From Rhodotorula mucilaginosa (lineage: Eukaryota; Basidiomycota; Microbotryomycetes; Sporidiobolales; Sporidiobolaceae), in NCBI GenBank assembly GCA_034406715.1, contig CP137868.1:1302001-1366000 (forward strand): a DNA stretch of 64,000 bases, in the 5' to 3' direction. The position numbers were made by a program, and so were the translations under genes. How positions within the stretch are numbered: the stretch's first letter is position 1; each line of letters starts with the position of its first letter. Under the pieces are notes generated by a model. The model saw nothing but the letters and a program-made list of their open reading frames with translations. It searched no databases and had not been told where the DNA came from. This document shows positions 34,600 through 45,723 of this stretch, piece after piece.

Positions 34600-34914
34600 G
34601 GCTCGAGTCGGCGGATCACTGTGTCTGGATCATCATACAGCGTAGCGTGGGAAGCAGAGTGCGCTCGCTGCATTTTTGGCACTGCCGGCCCCTCGACGAA
34701 CGATGACGCGCTCCTCGAGAAGCCGCTGCGGCGCGTTCGCGGTATCACGTGACGGATCTGCATTTGCATGAAAGCCCTCCGTCCAAGCTGCCAGAGCCGC
34801 ATAAGCATCAGGGGGATCGTCAGCATGCGTAGTCAAGAAGGAATCAGTGACTCGGAAATGCCAAGCGCTGGCCGCGAAAGAGAAGTGCTTCTGTGGGAAC
34901 GCACACAAAACTTC
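34600..34914. promoter_or_regulatory. TOK1 5' region and 3' flank of the EZH gene
   Basis: 315 bases. A perfect TCACGTGA palindrome lies at 34745-34752, about 145 bases upstream of the channel start, and is a typical bHLH site. No gene is seen. Confidence 0.45.
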
Positions 34915-37900
34915 CTACGGAGCGGCCGCCTTCGGGGCACCTCCATCCGGGTAATACGACGGTCCGTAGTCCATGAAGAGCTCCTCGCCTGCTTGTAAGG
35001 GTTTGGTGGCGTCTGTCCCGATCTGCAGTCAGCTGGGTCGTGTTCCTTGTTTGGTCGTCCGCGAATCTCAGCACGCACAAATCGCAACTTGATGAGTGCC
35101 GGAAATGTTAACAACTAGAGCGGAGGCAAAAGTCAGAGTCGTGACAAGACTATAGCATGGGTACCAATTCGAACGCACCACGCGGTTCGACGTTTGCGCG
35201 TGCAGCGTTGTGGTTGATGAAACGAGTCGGGCCTCCCAACTCGACACTATCAACGGCGTCTGCGTTATCGACCTCGAACCAGTAGCTCTGAGGAGCAAGG
35301 GACGAATGGCCGAGGCCTAATCAATAACAGACCGCGAGCGCTTCCGTGAAAAACAGAACTCACGACAGGATGCGCATCTGCCATGTGCCTAAGGGATGTC
35401 GCACGCCGAATGAGTCGCCAATCTCAACGCGCACAGACACAGAGTGAAAGAAACGTACGCTCGCCATGATCCGGCCGCATTGTCGATGGTCAAGTCCTGA
35501 ACCACCTGCGGGGCATCTTTCGGGAAGAGCTCGCCGCCGTAGACGCCGATAAGGTCGTTACGCGATACCGGCTCGAGGAGAGCAAGCCTAGGTAGTTCAA
35601 GCTGAGTTGATGGTCACGAGTGCGGGAGCGCAGAAGTGATGGCACGCACCCCGTACCGGAATCCGGAATCTGCGAAACAACGAGACAAGTTCCTCGCGCG
35701 TGTCCGAGGCGGATGTGACTGTTACCGCAGGCGGCTGGAGTAGAGCGACGCAGTCAGCATCAGAGAGACAGGAGGCAGAGCCGCCGCTTGACTCGCCGTG
35801 GGTACAGTCGCAGAGGCGCGGATTGCATTCTCGCCCTCGTTGCCGACAGGGACAAGTTGACTCCGAGTCGCATCTCCGGTCCGAGCATCCCTTGAAGCGC
35901 CGAGGGCCTGTTCATGAGAGAAAGTCAGCGGCATACAAAGGAGGCGGTGCGTGTTGAAAGGTAGTGGCAACTGACAGCTAGTCGGGCAGTTGCAGAACTC
36001 GTCGCAGTACGTCGACTCGGCGCAGACACATCCATCGCCGCAGATGTCGACGCATTGACATGGGACATAGCCATAAGAGTCAGCCGGCTTTAGTATGTTT
36101 TGCTTCCACCATTTTGACGACGACCGCGCAGGCGGTGCAGGGCTCGCCGGAGCTCGAATTGCCGGGACCTGTTGCGTAGCCAGACTGGTCAGCATCGAGC
36201 GGACACATTCTAAGCCCGCGCCAGCGTACGTTTTCGAAAGGTTGTTCCAAGATGAGGGACAAGGTGCACGCGTCGAGTCCCTTGAGCCTCTCAGGAGGCT
36301 CCTGAGGTGCGTCGTCGAGGTTCATCCGGTCCTGATCCATCGGATCGCGCGTCAGCATGCTGAAGACATGCCCGCGACTCTGGTCATACAGGCGCACGAG
36401 TTTCGAGTTCATCAGGCATGCTTCTTGCCCGCAGCGGTCGCAAGAATCGGCCTCGTTGGAAGTAGGCTGCGGAAGAGCCTTCTTCGGTTTCGTTTGCCGG
36501 TTGTAGGCCACGAAGCCTACGCTTGAACGCATCAGCACCATGACCCTCTCGGCTGAAATCGCACGAGAGGGGAACTCACATGCGTGGACAGTGCAGGCAA
36601 CGGCTCCGCACCATGCGCACCAGTCAACCGTTTCTTCGGACGGAGAAAGCTCTTCTGCGCTGATGAGGCGGTGGCTTTCCATGACCAAAGCGATCAGACA
36701 AAGAGCATTTCCTCAGGTTGATATAGTGTAGGGGGTCACTCACTCTTCCGCGACCTGTTGCGCCGAACGTCCGACGCGGCGCCTGAATAGCTCGAGCGCC
36801 GCAGCTCGCTTGTCGACGTTGTGCTCTTCGTCTCCCGACGCCGACACGAACTCCCGTTCGAGACGTTCGAGCAGGCGCTTGAGCGTACGGAAATCACGAA
36901 CGGTGCCTATCGGTTGCAATGGAGGGTCAATGGTTGGATCTGACAAGGGCGGGGGCGAAAGAGGGCGAAAAGATGAGCTCACGGCCATTGTCGGGTGGTT
37001 GGAAAGCATGCAGGTCGGTGAGGGCATCCCGAAGCCAGTCGACCTCTGGAGAGCTCGGGTCTGGGGTCGGACCATCCTCGAAGTCGAATGGCAGGAAGCA
37101 TTGGTACTTTTCGGCGATGAGCTTGTTTGTCGCGGTGGCGTCCTCCCACTTCGGGATGTGCGGGAACGATTCGAGCCTGTGGCCCGGGACTGGAACGGCG
37201 CGACTGGCAAAACTCGTATAGCTGTATCGCGGTATCGGAGGGAAAGAAGGGGCGACGGCGGTGGCGGCGACGATCGGTCCTTGGCTGTTGAGGCCGGGAA
37301 TGAGCGAGCCGGGATCCGGCGCATTCGCGGGTAGCACAAGGTCTGCCGGAGGTCCGTAGGCGGGCGGAGGTTGCGCTTCAATCTTGGCAAGTAGCTGCGG
37401 AAACTCTAGTTGTCAATCGGTGCTCACAAGCACGACGACCTTGAGCCGCAACAACGCACCTGAGCGCGAGCAGCCGTTTCTCGCCGCCAATCTGCCTCGG
37501 CCGCCCGCAGCTCGTGCTCGAGGAAGCGAGCCACATCTTCCTCTTCGACCAGCTCGTCTTCGGTCCCGCTGGTAGTCCGCACCTCAGTTTGCCACCGAAC
37601 AGTGACGTGAGTGCCGTCAGGCGCCCTCCGCGTCGAGCCCCGTCCGGAACGGCGCAGTTTTCCTCCGCTCACGAGAGACAGCCAGCCGCAATACGACGGC
37701 TGTTGAGCTGGAGGTGAGATGGTTGCCAGAATCCCGATGTCGCACAAGTCTTGCGAGGTCGCTGCGGTGCCGGGAGAACGCGATCGCTTGCGCAGGACGG
37801 GGAACTCGTGTTCTTGCGTCAGGTCATCCAAAGTGATGGAGAGTGAGCCATCGTCGAGGGTCTGATGCGCAAGCGCATTGACTTGGAAAGCGGTTGAAGA

Positions 37901-38570
37901 CGCCACAGATGCGGTACGGGTAGACTGGTCGAGGTGACGGAAAGCGACTGCCAGCTCGACGATCGGCCGCGAAGCCGCGAGGTCTGAGCTGAGACGGACT
38001 TGCTCGAGGCGCAGCTTGATCGAGAAAGGAAAAGTTCTGCTCGGCAATGCGGTCAGCGGCTTGTTGAAGCGGAGGAGGCAGCCAAAGGAGGATCAAAGGA
38101 ACGCACATTCCGAACGGGGTTTCCGGTTCCGCCAAAGCTCTCGCAGCCGATGATTGTGGCTGAGATGGTTTCGCCGGCGAAGTTGGCCAACTGGGGACCG
38201 GGAAGCCTTCCTCTTGCTTGATCAACGGCTGCTTGAGGCGCGATTTCCTCGAGCTAGCGCCTGCCGCCGTCGCCTTCTGCCTTTGCCGGACCGCATTCTG
38301 CTTCGCTGGTCGTCGGAAAGTCGATTTGCGGGCGGCAGGAACGCCATGCGGGGCTGAGCGAGACGGGCGGTAATGCGCTGGCGGCTGACCGCTGCTCGCT
38401 GTCGGGTGAGGCTCGTCCTCGCCCTCCTGGTCTTCGTCGGTAGAGCCAAGCTCGATCGAGTAGACAGGAGTGTCTGAGAGCTCGATCGTCTCGGGCAGCG
38501 CGCGTGCGTCCGCTTGCTCCTCATCGTCGAGTCCGCGGGATGAAGTGGGGGAGGACGACGACGAATTCAT
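34915..38570 (-). CDS. EZH2: Polycomb-type histone H3K27 methyltransferase, E(z)/EZH2 family
   Basis: Catalytic subunit of PRC2. Fourteen exons join in phase to 924 residues: 38107-38570, 37460-38036, 36983-37394, 36744-36906, 36580-36659, 36230-36516, 35976-36168, 35726-35907, 35650-35669, 35459-35587, 35364-35388, 35179-35287, 35079-35114, 34915-35012. A Ser-rich leader is followed by a Cys block (DWCAWCGAVACTVHAC). Next comes the pre-SET CXC domain: CQCVDICGDGCVC, YCDEFCNCPTSC, FKGCSDRRC, then CPCRQRGRECNPRLC. The SET domain has SGTGLALLEPVSRNDLIGVY, the AdoMet-site motif RFINHNAARANV, and GEELFMDYGPSYY at the C-terminus. Four exons in the SET region are 20, 25, 36 and 98 nt. The last acceptor must be ATCGGGACAG, since the nearer CAG breaks the VAIYATKPLQAGEEL match. 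The family is firm; H3K27 specificity rests on the E(z)-type CXC. Confidence 0.92.
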
Positions 38571-39051
38571 CACCGTTCGGCTGCCCTTGGCCTCGCAAGC
38601 GAATCTCGAGCCGTCCAACGAGTGTTGCTCTTGAGCAGCCCGAGTCGGCGTGGCCACGTCTCGGCGTCGGGAGAGGTGTTCAAAGTTTCTCGACCCGAAC
38701 TTGGCTGTGAGAAAGACCAATTCAAGCCTCGACAGGGAATACAGTGCTTCCGTTTTGGTCTCGATAGAGTAAAAGAGAAATGCTCGAAGGTACAACGGGG
38801 ATTCGCTTTGTTACAGATTGCGAGGGCGGGAAATGCAAAAATTCGAAGAGAGGGAGGAGTCAAAAACAGCGACGGCGGCTGCAACACTATTGCGTGCGGG
38901 ATACAGATATGGACGGCTGTGTCGAGAAGAGTGATCAGGAACGGGGTATCGGTTCGGAGTATGACTGGTTCAGGCGACAGCGAAGGCATTTTCCGGCTGT
39001 CGAAGTCGCCTCACGTCCCCTCGATGCGGGCACCGGGTGTTGGATATACAG
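38571..39051. promoter_or_regulatory. EZH 5' region and 3' flank of the PPxY gene
   Basis: 481 bases with no supported gene. The frame upstream of the EZH ATG stays open for about 70 codons without another ATG, so an upstream exon cannot be excluded. Confidence 0.35.
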
Positions 39052-39810
39052 TCAGGCAGTTTGTTCGCGCGAGGTGTAGGGGTATGAAAGGGTGCGCGTA
39101 CCCTCTTTCTTCTTGCAAAAACTCCAAAAGCGCCGCTTCGCCTCGTGCTCAGCTTGAGGCTCGGAGCCAGCTCGTTCGGGGGAAGAGCCGGACTCGCGGG
39201 CAATGGTCTCCGTTCGACTGCGCGCCGGGTAGAGCGAGGCGTATCCCGAATCGGCGGAGGCGGCGGAAGCGGCACGATGTACACGGCGCGGCCTCGAATC
39301 GGACGATGCCGCCGCGGCGAGATCGTCTTCGATGACGGTCGAAGCGGAGAGGCACGCCGCGACCGTTTGCTCGTCCGGAACCTCGAGGCGAGTGCGTTGC
39401 AGGGCGAGAGAGTTTGATTCGCGGGAGGGTTGACGGGAGAGCGAGTCGTAGCTCGGTGGCGCATCGGCGGGGAGGACGTGGTCTGCCGGTCCCACGGGCG
39501 CCAGTACCGGTACTGAGGTCGCCGAGTGCGAGAAACAGCGAAGGAGGGACGGGCGTCGGCGCCGTTGCGGACGAGTGATGGTGGGCTCCCGCTCCCGTTC
39601 CCGTTCCGCCGGCTCGACGACGACGACAGCAGCGGCGGGGGTGAGCTGCGCGAGGTCGAACGGCTCCCATTCTTCGAGGTAGGGCAGGGTAGGTAGCCAG
39701 CGAGCGACGATGAAGGCGTCGGTCGCCTTTTGCCGGCGCCGCTGGTACTGAGCGGACGCGGCAGCGGCAGAGGGTCGGATCGGCGGCGATTCGGGCTGCG
39801 TTTGCCCCAT
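39052..39810 (-). CDS. Hypothetical 252-residue protein with a PPxY motif
   Basis: Single-exon frame beginning MGQTQPESPP. A Tyr/Arg segment (QYQRRRQKATDAFIVARW) leads to LPYLEEWEPFDLAQL. Then comes DAPPSYDSLSRQPSRES, whose PPSY is a ligand for WW domains of Rsp5/Nedd4-type ubiquitin ligases. The C-terminal part is Ser/Ala-rich, with ESGSSPERAGSEP and a basic EAKRRFWSFCKKK patch. No signal peptide or membrane span is seen. It could be a ubiquitin-ligase adaptor or substrate, but only the short motif supports that. An upstream non-ATG extension of the frame to 40044 looks compositionally random and was not used. Confidence 0.6.
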   Translation of the reverse strand: MGQTQPESPPIRPSAAAASAQYQRRRQKATDAFIVARWLPTLPYLEEWEPFDLAQLTPAAAVVVVEPAEREREREPTITRPQRRRRPSLLRCFSHSATSVPVLAPVGPADHVLPADAPPSYDSLSRQPSRESNSLALQRTRLEVPDEQTVAACLSASTVIEDDLAAAASSDSRPRRVHRAASAASADSGYASLYPARSRTETIARESGSSPERAGSEPQAEHEAKRRFWSFCKKKEGTRTLSYPYTSREQTA

Positions 39811-40524
39811 GCTGCGGCGCTCTTGCGTTCGGCGAGTGTGCGCGGTGATAGACGAGCGTATGGCAAGGTCAAAAAGTACTGCGCCAGAGTCCCGCCGCGT
39901 GTGGAAACGATCGAAGGGTATCGAAGTGACTGTGACAGCTCTCGGGAACGGCGGGAACGTCGACCGTGCCTGCGCGAACGGCGCTGTCCGCTTTCCTTCG
40001 CAATTTGTGGCGGCTCGAGGGGTTCTCGCTCGAGGTACAGTCACCTCGTAAAGTGTCTAGAAGGATGCGGGAGGCAAACGAGGCTAGTGTCCCGCACTGA
40101 AGTTCGTCGCAAAAGTGGAGGAAAAGATGCGCGTGCCAGCTGCCAGCGCGGTCATCGGTCCCCTTTCTCTTTCCCAGCACTTGTCCTTTCCACCACGATC
40201 CAGGCTACAAGATGTAGCTGTCTCGGCGATACTCGCGCAGCTCTCGTGCGACTTCTTGGCGATGATCTCGCGTGCGCGTGCAGATCTTGCTGCTCGGGAC
40301 AAGATGCATGTGATTTCGATCTCGACCACCGGTCTCTCACTTCTCTCGCAAGCTGATCTGCAGGGTGCCGCTCTCACACTCTCCTGTCACTGCGTTATAA
40401 GGGCTACATCAGAGAAGAGTGAACTTCAGATTTGCAGAGTAAGGATGAGAATACAAAACGTAACAGACAACTCGGTACAAAAACTCGAGGCAGTTAAGGT
40501 CTGCCTCCAACTCTACGCACACCA
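39811..40524. other. Intergenic between the PPxY gene and family gene C
   Basis: 714 bases; nothing recognised. It holds the promoter of the PPxY gene and the 3' flank of gene C. Confidence 0.4.
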
Positions 40525-41926
40525 TCAGATTCGTTGTTGTGTAACCCGGCGGGCCCACTTCTTTGGATCAAAACCGTAGTGAGCCGCCGCTCGAAGACCG
40601 AGTCGAGGTTCGACACCGAGACTTTGAGCTCTACCCGGCGGCGAATTCATGATCGCGGCAAGGTATGGATCAGGTGTGGTGCGGGGTGTTCCGTAGCCAC
40701 AGAAGGGCGGCAATTGGAAGAGTTTGTCAAGAACTGCACAGGGTGTAAGGGAATGGCGCCTTGGGAACCCGGCAAATGGTGGCAAAGGCAGTGCTTCGAA
40801 GTACTCGCAGCGGGTGCTCGCTTCGGCTTCGAGAGAAGTACCATCCACCATGAAGGTGCAGTCTCCAGCACACTGCAAAGTTTTGTTCTGTAAGCAAAAG
40901 CCGTGGTCAATATAGGCATTTCAGAAGCCTGCCACTTGGCCATCCGCTGAGCTTATCATGGCCTGCGGAGCTCTGCAGACTGATCTTGCTGTTGATAAGC
41001 AGGTGGGACCTACAACTCTCATCACAATTGCCTCTGGACTCCAAAAGGCCTGTCAGAATTGGACACAGTCAGTTTTTGTAAGCACCTTGAAGTTCTAGCT
41101 AGGTAAAATGGACACACATAGACATGCAGCAAGGCTTCGAATTGACGACTGTGGTGCAACTCTGTCAGAGCTCTGTAAAGGAAATACAAGAGCTCCTTGA
41201 CGCTGTATTGCACCAGCGGGTGCAGGCTTTCGTATGTGCCCGAGTTTAAAACGTCCTTCCACTCGTGAAGTGCGACAGGAGCAGCTTGGTGCTCTTCTGC
41301 TGCCGTTTTAGCGATATGATTCAAATGAAAGAACAGGCCCAGTATGTGTGACTTGTATCCACTCCGTTCCCAACGACATCTGTCCGCGGTCCAGTCCGGC
41401 GTCAGTTCCTTCCTTGCTGCTTGAAGCATCTGCTTGGCAGCTTGAGCATGATCCGCATGCTGTGGGTCTACTGGACCCAGTGGAAGTGCAATCCCCAAGT
41501 GTCTGAGAGTTTGCAAGACATTGATTGGCATCTGCAGCGGGCGGAGATGTTAAGTGCGATTCATGAAGAAGAAAAAAGAGAGGGATGGAGCGCTGGAGCA
41601 CCACTTACGAGACCAAGGACCAGCACATCGAAGTAGAGGGCCCGTCTCTGCGCAAGTGCTTGCTCAAGTGCCGTCTGTTTCTGGGTAAGCCACTGGACAA
41701 TTTGCGCCGCCTGGTCAACATTGAGCCCAAGCATGCCAGCCTTCATTGCTTGCGACCATCTCCATTTCATGGCCTGTATCACCGCTGCCTGGTGTCCGCC
41801 CACTGCGAAAAACTGGTTCTGTGTTTTCCGAAGGAAATGATAACCCCCCTGCTGCGGAGGGAGTGCCAGTTCTGCTAGATTCGTGATTGCCAGCCAAAGC
41901 TCAGGGTTGAATACTGGAGGAACCAT
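40525..41926 (-). CDS. Family gene C: uncharacterised multi-exon paralogue (pair 2, downstream member)
   Basis: Exons 41609-41926, 41118-41531, 41014-41049 and 40525-40887 sum to 377 codons, 376 residues. Block 1 has the Trp in AMKWRWSQAMKAG and ends RALYFDVLVLGL. The MPINVLQTLRHLG segment (the LPIN element) is fused to block 3, which has LVQYSVKELLYFLYRAL. The 36-nt exon reads AFWSPEAIVMRV. The last exon has QCAGDC and EYFEALPLPP, and ends AQSLGVEPRLGLRAAAHYG then FDPKKWARR. The donor of exon 2 could also lie six bases earlier without changing frame. Its promoter palindrome is the one-base variant TCCGCGGG, 124 bases before the ATG. Closest relative is gene D. Unknown function. Confidence 0.8.
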
Positions 41927-42710
41927 GCCTGGCGACCTCACTGGCCACAGTCTTCAGAGAGATCAAGCGCAAAAGCGGCGAAGAAAGAGAGAGAAGGAGC
42001 GGGAAAACAGCCCCAAACAGCACTACACGGGAAGGAATACCACCGGCATGTCCGCGGGGGTGGTCACGCCAGCGCGCAAAGCTCATTCCGAGCACGGACG
42101 CAAGCAGTACGAGCTTACGAGATGGACCTAGAGCAAGCGCTGTCAGGCTAGCGGATATGCGCGTGCCCACATGTTTTGTGCAAGGCACATTGTCCGCCAG
42201 GAAAGTCCTGGGAAAGTGTACTTCTCGAGACGGACAGAGACGGACAACTCGCGCAAAAGTGGACTTGTAGCACATATTTTTTCTCACAAGGAACAGTGAT
42301 CAAGCTCAGCCATTAAAGCACAGAGTGTAAACAAACTGCAGGAGGAAGAAAATAGAAAAAGAAGCTGTCGAACGAAGATTTAGGAGTTGAGGCACACAAG
42401 CACCCTTTAGAAGTCTTTCTCGACCAGAAACAGAGGAGATCTGGGGCGATTGCAAACAGAAGGCAGAGGAAGCTGCAAAAAAAGAGAGGACAGGCAAAAG
42501 AAGAGGCAGAGGGGAAAAAAGAAATGGGCAAGCACTTGACTGGCAAGGACATGGGAAAGTGAATCCAATCTCCGGACCAACACCGACGGCCAGCGCCTCA
42601 GTGGCCCTTCTTGTGTCCATTGCTGTCCAAGCCCTGCAGGTCAAGCAGATAGTGTGAGTGGGCATGCTGGGGCTCAAGCGGGGCTTTCACTCACATTCTA
42701 CTGAATCAGC
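41927..42710. other. Spacer between family genes C and D
   Basis: 784 bases: the gene C promoter at the low-coordinate end and the 3' flank of gene D. It includes a purine-rich stretch at about 42335-42530. No coding homology to the family is seen. Confidence 0.45.
42051..42058. promoter_or_regulatory. TCCGCGGG variant palindrome upstream of family gene C
   Basis: Plus-strand context GGCATGTCCGCGGGGGTGG, 124 bases before the gene C ATG. It keeps the TGTCCGCGG part of the other five sites but has G for the final A. Confidence 0.45.
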
Positions 42711-44138
42711 TCAAAGTCCCTGCACAACATTGTGACGCTGCCGTGCCCGGCGGGCCCAGGTCTCAGGATTGAAGCCATAGTGTGCTGCTGCTCGACGGCC
42801 AAGACGAGGTTCCGCACCGAGACTCTGCGCTACCGCTGAAATTCGAGGTATTCCAGTGTCGGTATTCAAATCCGAAGTGGACGACCTGGTGGTTGGTGCT
42901 CTGAGTATGTTGGCAGTTAGCGTGTTGGGTGTCAGAGACCTACTAGGGGCAAAGAAGTCTTCCACGCTCCACTGACTTGGGGAGTTCCGGCCACTGGGAT
43001 GCACTAGAACTGGATCCGGCCGCTCCGCCGGTAGCTCCATGCGCCAAAATCTGCATTTTGACGCTGTCCAGTGCTTTTGTCTGCAAAGAAAGATCAGATC
43101 AGATTCGGTGTGAACATTGAGTAGCTGGTAGTATCATCTGTCAAAGCGATGACCCAGTCTTGGAGACTGATGAACGCGAGAAAATACATACAGTCCTTTC
43201 AATAATCCTGTCCAAGCCCCACTCACTCTGTTACAAGGTACAGATAGGGAATGAGTGGTGGCAGTTTCTATCTGCATCTTGTTAGTCAAGGCTGGACATA
43301 CCAGAAGGTTGAGCATGTCCTGAAAGCGCTCGCATTCCAGCAGGTCCTCTAGTCTTGTGGAGAGGAAATATAACATCTCCGTCACACCATATTGTGCAAG
43401 CAAAGAGAGATCATTGTATGTGTCTGCGCTCAAGGCTGGCTTGCCTAGTCCGCGAGGTTTGCCCTTTATGGTTAGCTGCGGCGGATGGTACCAGACGGGC
43501 AACTGTGTGGGCTCAGTGTCCAGGACTTCTGCCACCTCTTTAGCAAGGCAGCTCAGTTTCTGGCACAAAGGTGGAATCTGTTCAGCATAACGTGACAAAA
43601 TCGAGCGACGGCAACGGCTGGAGTGTTTCTGCAGGGATTCCAGCGCCAGCTTGTAGAACATCTCTGGTCCCTCCTGCTTTCTGGCTTGTCGTTTGTCTTC
43701 TGACGGGGGCGGAACGTTGATTTTCAGGTTTTGGCAAACGTGAAAGATGTTGATTGGCAGCTGCAAGTAGATTTAAGTGGGAATGATCTGCAGGGAAACA
43801 AAGGAGAAGCGTCTTACCAGACCACGGACCAGAATGTCAAAATGGAGGACCTGTTTCTGAGCAAGTTCCTCTTCGAATGTCTCGTGTTGCTCTTGAAGCC
43901 ACTTGAGAAGCTGTCCGGCCTGCTCGTCGTCGAGCAAATCTGCGCCGGATTTCATCGAGTTGGACTAGTGTGCCAGCATGATACCAATTGATTGTTGATG
44001 GGCGGGAACCAGAGAGAAGCGTATGAGCTTGCCCTTCTTGTCTGGAACTCCGTGGTAGTGTGTGTGCTGTGGCGGGAGCGCGAGTGCCACCAGAGCGTCA
44101 ATGACCTCGTGTACTTTGGTGTGCACTGAGTCAGCCAT
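42711..44138 (-). CDS. Family gene D: uncharacterised paralogue with an in-frame TAG in block 1 (pair 2, upstream member)
   Basis: Exons 43818-44138, 43302-43760, 43192-43227 and 42711-43073 sum to 393 codons including one internal stop. That TAG (43965-43967) sits where A, B, C, E and F all have Trp: context MLAH-stop-SNSMKSG against KWRW-SQAMKAG in C. Every splice site and phase is otherwise intact, so D is a recent pseudogene, a read-through case, or a sequence error. Block 1 ends LHFDILVRGL. LPINIFHVCQNLKIN is fused to block 3 (LAQYGVTEMLYFLS). The 36-nt exon reads SEWGLDRIIERT. The tail is AQSLGAEPRLGRRAAAHYG then FNPETWARR. The last acceptor must be ACAAAAG, seven bases past a better CAG, to keep the frame. 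TCCGCGGA lies 97 bases upstream of the ATG. Confidence 0.75.
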
Positions 44139-44599
44139 GTGGCAGTGCTTGCTTCCGCAGGATGAGCAGCTCACTAAGGAGAGCAGGAGAAGTGCGCTTC
44201 CACTCGAGGCTTGCTTCAAGGAGGACGCCGGGATGTCCGCGGAAGCGCACGAACCTCTCCTCGAGCTCGGTTATATCGAGCAGGAGCGATACCGGGTCGA
44301 GTTGGCATGTCGGACGATCTTCTAGCGGTCCACAGTGAGCGTTGCCGAAGCGGGAGGAGGGGGCCTCGAGACGGTCGCCTCAGCCTGCGCCGAGAGAACG
44401 GGTGTTTGGCGGGGCTGGAGAGCGCTTGCGCGGCGGTAGCAGTGGGCAGCAGGGCGAAGCGCAAGGCTACACATGCCCCTTGTGTAGCGCGCGTATATGA
44501 GATGAGCGCAAAAGCTATACAATACCGTGGCGGTCTGATCGCTGATGAGAATCGAGATGGCGAACAGTCGCGCTCTGCCCTTTCTCGTCAAAGCTGAGC
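44139..44599. promoter_or_regulatory. Divergent promoter region of family gene D and the LC7 gene
   Basis: 461 bases between two outward-facing starts. It contains the gene D palindrome. No other element is assigned. Confidence 0.5.
44236..44243. promoter_or_regulatory. TCCGCGGA palindrome upstream of family gene D
   Basis: Plus-strand context CGGGATGTCCGCGGAAGCGC, 97 bases before the gene D ATG and about 360 bases from the divergent LC7 start. Confidence 0.62.
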
Positions 44600-45394
44600 A
44601 TGGTGCGTCCACACGGGTATAGGCACTCTCAGTCGTCCGATACTCACTGCCCGACCGTACAGTCCACCGGTACGGGCGCCGCCGCTGTCGCCGCTCCTCC
44701 CGAAGTTGAAGCAACACTCTCCCGACTCGTCGGCTACAGGAGTACGCACGCCGTACAGAGTCAATTCGCGAGCACGGAGACTAACAAGTCCTCCCCTCAC
44801 TAGACGTCAAGGGGGTCTTGATCTTGTCTCGCCCGAACGGCATCATCCTCCGGTCTGCTGGGCCCCTCTTTGCGCACACGCCAGCTCGCTCTCAACCAGT
44901 CGAGGAAACGGCTGGACGGCTAGACGACGCGGCACCAGATCAACAGGAAAAACAAGACGGAGACGGCGCTCCCGAAGAAACGAAGCCGCCCCTGCCTCCG
45001 CCTGCGCACAGCGAATTGGCGCGGAAATATGCCCGCGCGGCGGCGAGGATGGTCGAGAGCGTCAGGGCCGAGGTGCGAGATGTAGAGGAGGAACAAGAGG
45101 TGTGTGGGCTTCGCTGATCAGTCCGGCTAGTGATGCGCTGACCATGGTGCCTGCCGCCAGGAGGACGTGCGGTTTTTGCGGATCCGAACACGGCGTCACG
45201 AACTCATGATTACGCCAGGTGCGCTCGGCTGCTTATCAGGGGCCATGAGAAACCGAACTGACTCAACTCTACCCACACACACAGATGATGAGTATATCCT
45301 GGTGAGCCGTCTTCAGTGGGTACGAATCGACGCCGCGCCCCGAACTGACCGAAATTCTTCCTCACAGGTTGTCGTCCAAGATCCGACCTCCTGA
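44600..45394 (+). CDS. Roadblock/LC7-family dynein light chain
   Basis: Accessory light chain of cytoplasmic dynein. Six exons (44600-44602, 44663-44741, 44804-45099, 45161-45218, 45285-45301, 45368-45394) sum to 160 codons, 159 residues. The first exon ends right after the ATG (ATG-GTGCGT), since the upstream frame is closed by stops. The fifth exon is only 17 nt. The fold reads VEATLSRLVGYR-NVKGVLILSRPNGIILRSAG, then an acidic and Pro-rich insert of about 45 residues. It resumes with ARKYARAAARMVESVRAEV, then DVRFLRIRTRRHELMITP-DDEYILVVVQDPTS, which is the classic Roadblock C-terminus. Typical members are about 100 residues, so the insert explains the extra length. Divergent from family gene D. 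Confidence 0.9.
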
Positions 45395-45723
45395 TCAAGC
45401 GAGAGAAGCAGAGACCTCTTCTGCTCTGCAGTATACCCCGGCTCGTCGATACCCTACACTTTGCATTTCACTGTTCTCTTTTGATTCGCGAACCTCCCCG
45501 TGAAGAGCAGCGTCAATCAAGCCCGTGTCGAGATCGGCTTGGGACCGCGTAAGCCAGCACGGAGTGGCTGAGCGCACAATGCCGATGAATCAAGGAGAGA
45601 GCTGGCTGAGCGAGAGAGCGAGTCTTCCCATTGCGGACAATTCCATCTGAATACCGTCCCGCTTCATTCGGTGCACTGAGCTAGATGGACGAGTCTCGAT
45701 CAAATATATTCCAATCTAGAGGT
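45395..45723. other. Convergent 3' region
   Basis: 329 bases between the LC7 and thioesterase stop codons. Nothing recognised. Confidence 0.5.

Noticed and set aside
39811-40044. N-terminal extension of the PPxY protein
   Set aside because: It needs a non-ATG start and reads like promoter sequence; the ATG at 39810 is simpler.
43965-44009. A 45-nt intron that would remove the TAG of gene D
   Set aside because: The donor would be the poor GTTCCC, and the removed codons align with the other members, so they are coding.
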